A DNA stretch of 7,920 bases, taken from positions 1 through 7,920 of the forward strand of contig SHUN01000116.1 in NCBI GenBank assembly GCA_009697495.1. The letters are read 5' to 3'. Each line of letters starts with the position of its first letter. Position 1 is the stretch's first letter. The notes under the pieces were generated by a model. That model was not told the DNA's origin, did not search any database, and was given only the letters and a program-made list of their open reading frames with translations. Of the stretch, positions 6,590-7,920 are shown in pieces. Made by a program: the position numbers and the translations under genes. This DNA is from Bryobacterales bacterium. Lineage in GTDB: Bacteria; Acidobacteriota; Terriglobia; Bryobacterales; Bryobacteraceae.

Positions 6590-6952
6590 ATGAGCATCGC
6601 GAAAGAGTTTCAACGCCTCGCGGGCCTACTTCGGAAGGAAGAGCCGGCCTACGTTCTTGCCGAACTGAACGATCTGCTCACCAATGCACCGGGCGCCCAG
6701 ATCGAAATTCTTTCCGCGCCTTCGATTGCCGACCCATATCTGGCCAACTATGTAGCCGCGATGGTCGAGCAGGCCGCTCACCTCAAAGGGGGCGTCCGGC
6801 CGCCGCCATGGACCGCTGGAGTAGCGCCCCTTGCCCAACCCGTCTTCGCGGTCCCGTGGATGGCGTTGCGCGCTCACCTGCTGCTAGAGTCGCCCGTTCC
6901 TTTCCGGCGCCGGAATATCTTTGTCGATTCCACCATTGGCGACCGCGTCTGA
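6590..6952 (+). CDS. Small protein paired with nucleotidyltransferase; putative antitoxin
   Basis: A 120-residue soluble protein with no signal peptide or membrane segment. The N-terminal half (about 3-66) is predicted helical and acidic, with EFQRLAGLLRKEEPAYVLAE and a YLANYVAAMVEQAAHL helix. After a proline-rich linker at 68-74 comes a C-terminal stretch ending SPVPFRRRNIFVDSTIGDRV, which looks like a conserved docking or binding tail. I recall similar tails (RRxNxFxD) in small proteins encoded before nucleotidyltransferase or PIN-type partners, but cannot verify this here. Its TGA overlaps the ATG of the next gene as TGATG, so translation of the two is probably coupled. First gene, small size and coupling fit an antitoxin-like role. 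That is inference, and no known antitoxin fold was recognised with certainty. The ATG at 6590 is the only reasonable start, with a weak GAG-type ribosome site. Confidence 0.65.
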   Translation: MSIAKEFQRLAGLLRKEEPAYVLAELNDLLTNAPGAQIEILSAPSIADPYLANYVAAMVEQAAHLKGGVRPPPWTAGVAPLAQPVFAVPWMALRAHLLLESPVPFRRRNIFVDSTIGDRV

Positions 6953-7485
6953 TGCTGACTTCCCAGCGAATCCGCGAATTGTTTGCCTGTCTCAATGAGG
7001 AGCTTGGCCGAAGGCATGTGCGTGGTGAGGCCTATCTTGCCGGCGGCGCAGTGATGTGTCTGGTATTCCAGGCGCGACCGGCGACGAAGGATATCGATGC
7101 GATGCTTGTGCCGCCGGCCGAGATGCGCGCCGCCGCCGAAGCTGTTGCCATTAGGGAAGGCCTGTCCAGTGACTGGCTAAACGACGCCGTCAAGGGATTT
7201 TTCAGCGAACGCGGCGCTTTTGAGGTATTCGAAGAGCTGAGCAATCTGCGGATCTATGTCCCTCATCCCGGGTATCTCCTGGCGATGAAGTGTCTTGCGT
7301 TACGGCTTGGCGAGGAGTTTCAGGATCTGCAAGACGTCGCCGTCCTGGTTCGGGAACTCGGGCTTCGAACTGTTGCCGAAGCTGAGTCCATCCTGGGTCA
7401 ATACTATGATCTGGCCCGGTACCCGGCCAAGACGCGCTATGTGCTGGAAGAATTGATGGGCGCGAGCGACGCCCAGGGGGACTGA
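6952..7485 (+). CDS. Nucleotidyltransferase-fold protein (DUF6036-like), putative toxin
   Basis: A 177-residue soluble protein. YLAGGAVMCLVFQARPATKDIDAML (28-52, shown in halves as YLAGGAVMCL and RPATKDIDAM) is the signature of the polymerase-beta-type nucleotidyltransferase fold. It has the Gly-Gly at 31-32 and the metal-binding pair Asp47 and Asp49. NDAVKGFF (77-84), LRIYVPHPGYLLAMK (99-113) and DLQDVAVLVRELGL (125-138) match, as I remember it, the DUF6036 group of minimal nucleotidyltransferases. A C-terminal helix TRYVLEELM (161-169) closes the domain. Relatives of this fold act as AMP- or nucleotide-adding toxins or antitoxins (MenA, MNT of HEPN-MNT). The substrate here is unknown. The ATG at 6952 overlaps the upstream TGA by one base. 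A longer start at 6808 would overlap the upstream gene by 145 bases and adds unsupported sequence. Aminoglycoside-type transferases share the fold but are not suggested by the partner gene. Confidence 0.75.
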   Translation: MLTSQRIRELFACLNEELGRRHVRGEAYLAGGAVMCLVFQARPATKDIDAMLVPPAEMRAAAEAVAIREGLSSDWLNDAVKGFFSERGAFEVFEELSNLRIYVPHPGYLLAMKCLALRLGEEFQDLQDVAVLVRELGLRTVAEAESILGQYYDLARYPAKTRYVLEELMGASDAQGD

Positions 7486-7561
7486 GGAGCACGCCCAGCT
7501 CGCCGCGGTCCGAGCGCGGGTTGAAGTTGTGGTCGAATGGGCGCGATAGACTCGCGGGACG

Positions 7562-7762
7562 CTGGATCGACGCCTGTTTTTGAAGATGGCGGCGGCCGTG
7601 ACGCGGAGGCCGAATGTCGTCATTATCTTTCTCGATGATTCGGACTGGGCGGATTTCCACCCTTTTGGCAAACCTCCTTATCCCACTCCGAACGTTGAGC
7701 GGCTGGCCAGGCAGGGCTGCGCGTTTCATAATTTCTATGTTCCGCGGGCAATCTGCCCGGTG
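7562..7762 (+). pseudogene. Sulfatase remnant 2, truncated at the catalytic motif
   Basis: The frame after a TAG at 7547-7549 reads LDRRLFLKMAAAV (7562-7600), a typical Tat leader with RRxFLK, but its first codon is CTG rather than ATG. It continues RRPNVVIIFLDDSDWADF with the Asp-Asp metal pair, then TPNVERLARQGCAF and FYVPRAIC. This is an alkaline-phosphatase-fold sulfatase N-terminus of a different subfamily from remnant 1. Homology ends at or just after the catalytic Cys (codon 7754): where (S/A)-x-S-R should follow, the frame reads PVGPAAARA. It then runs antisense into the end of the ABC transporter gene. About 65 codons of a gene normally of 450 or more are left. The first ATG in frame (7586) would remove the twin arginines. 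It is most likely a dead fragment whose remainder was deleted. Confidence 0.75.
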
Positions 7763-7786
7763 GGGCCGGCGGCGGCGAGGGCGCGC

Positions 7787-7920
7787 TTATTCGGCTCGGC
7801 CGTAGGGGGCGGGTTCGGTCTCGGGCGCATCGATTGTGTCGCCTTCGCCGTCGGCGAGGAAGAGGTTCTTTTCCAGGTCGTATTGGCGGTTGTAGAGATC
7901 GGCGTAGCGGCCGTTGGCGG
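7787..7920 (-). CDS. ABC exporter, C-terminal fragment
   Basis: Only the last 43 codons and a TAA stop (complement of 7787-7789) are visible; the gene continues beyond the window edge. The sequence opens with NGRYADLYNRQYDLEKNLF, the typical end of the nucleotide-binding domain of MsbA/multidrug-type exporters. In these, a G-x-Y-x-x-L-Y-x-x-Q helix follows the D-loop/H-loop region. It ends with an acidic, proline-rich tail (residues DGEGDTIDAPETEPAP) of about 20 residues beyond the domain. Such half-transporters sit in the inner membrane and export lipids, glycolipids or drugs using ATP. The substrate cannot be judged from this end. It is convergent with sulfatase remnant 2, whose open frame runs antisense through it. 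Confidence 0.8.
   Translation of the reverse strand, partial: ANGRYADLYNRQYDLEKNLFLADGEGDTIDAPETEPAPYGRAE

Noticed and set aside
6575..6890. Nine-base direct repeat TGCTAGAGT at 6575-6583 and 6882-6890 as possible insertion target duplication
   Set aside because: The second copy lies inside the coding frame of the 120-residue protein, not at the end of the module, so it does not bracket a unit and is probably chance.
6808..6951. Longer nucleotidyltransferase start at 6808
   Set aside because: It overlaps the upstream gene in another frame. The coupled ATG at 6952 matches the start of the domain.
7202..7729. 175-codon minus-strand open frame over the nucleotidyltransferase end and sulfatase remnant 2
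   Set aside because: Both plus-strand products are recognisable, while this translation is Arg/Pro-rich without motifs. The part over 7486-7561 could not be assigned to anything.

Overview
The window is a GC-rich, densely packed bacterial chromosome segment. A PQQ-type dehydrogenase, Tat-dependent sulfatase remnants, a short-form RmlA and a lipid-exporter-type ABC protein together recall Acidobacteriota of the Solibacter/Bryobacter kind. That assignment is an inference from gene style, not from a marker gene.

Layout. (1) 2-379 (+): C-terminal end of a pyrroloquinoline quinone-dependent dehydrogenase, followed by an imperfect hairpin. (2) 1762-542 (-): a two-gene unit of a small cupin and a SirB1-type transglutaminase-like/TPR protein. 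(3) 1800-4083 (+): a tight dTDP-sugar operon in the order rmlA, rmlC, rmlB, with 4-base stop/start overlaps at both junctions and no rmlD. Only 37 bases separate it from the divergent cupin. (4) 6218-4068 (-): a four-domain c-di-GMP protein (receiver, PAS, GGDEF, EAL) whose stop lies inside the rmlB end. Its EAL site is intact, but the receiver has lost its phospho-acceptor and the GGDEF motif reads HGDTF while keeping an inhibitory-site RxxD. (5) 6277-7786: a decayed accessory stretch. Two different broken sulfatase genes flank a complete two-gene unit: a 120-residue protein and a nucleotidyltransferase-fold protein, joined by a TGATG overlap. The pair looks like a toxin-antitoxin-type module. 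(6) 7920-7787 (-): the C-terminus of an ABC exporter.

How the genes work together: rmlACB should supply a dTDP-4-keto-6-deoxy sugar, probably dTDP-L-rhamnose if a reductase is encoded elsewhere, for cell-surface glycans. The neighbouring phosphodiesterase could tune c-di-GMP-dependent surface behaviour, but the sequence shows no direct link. The most notable parts are the nucleotidyltransferase pair between sulfatase wreckage and the c-di-GMP protein with two degenerate signalling domains. No tRNA, rRNA, CRISPR array, transposase or integrase was seen. No gene-free stretch exceeds 300 bases.
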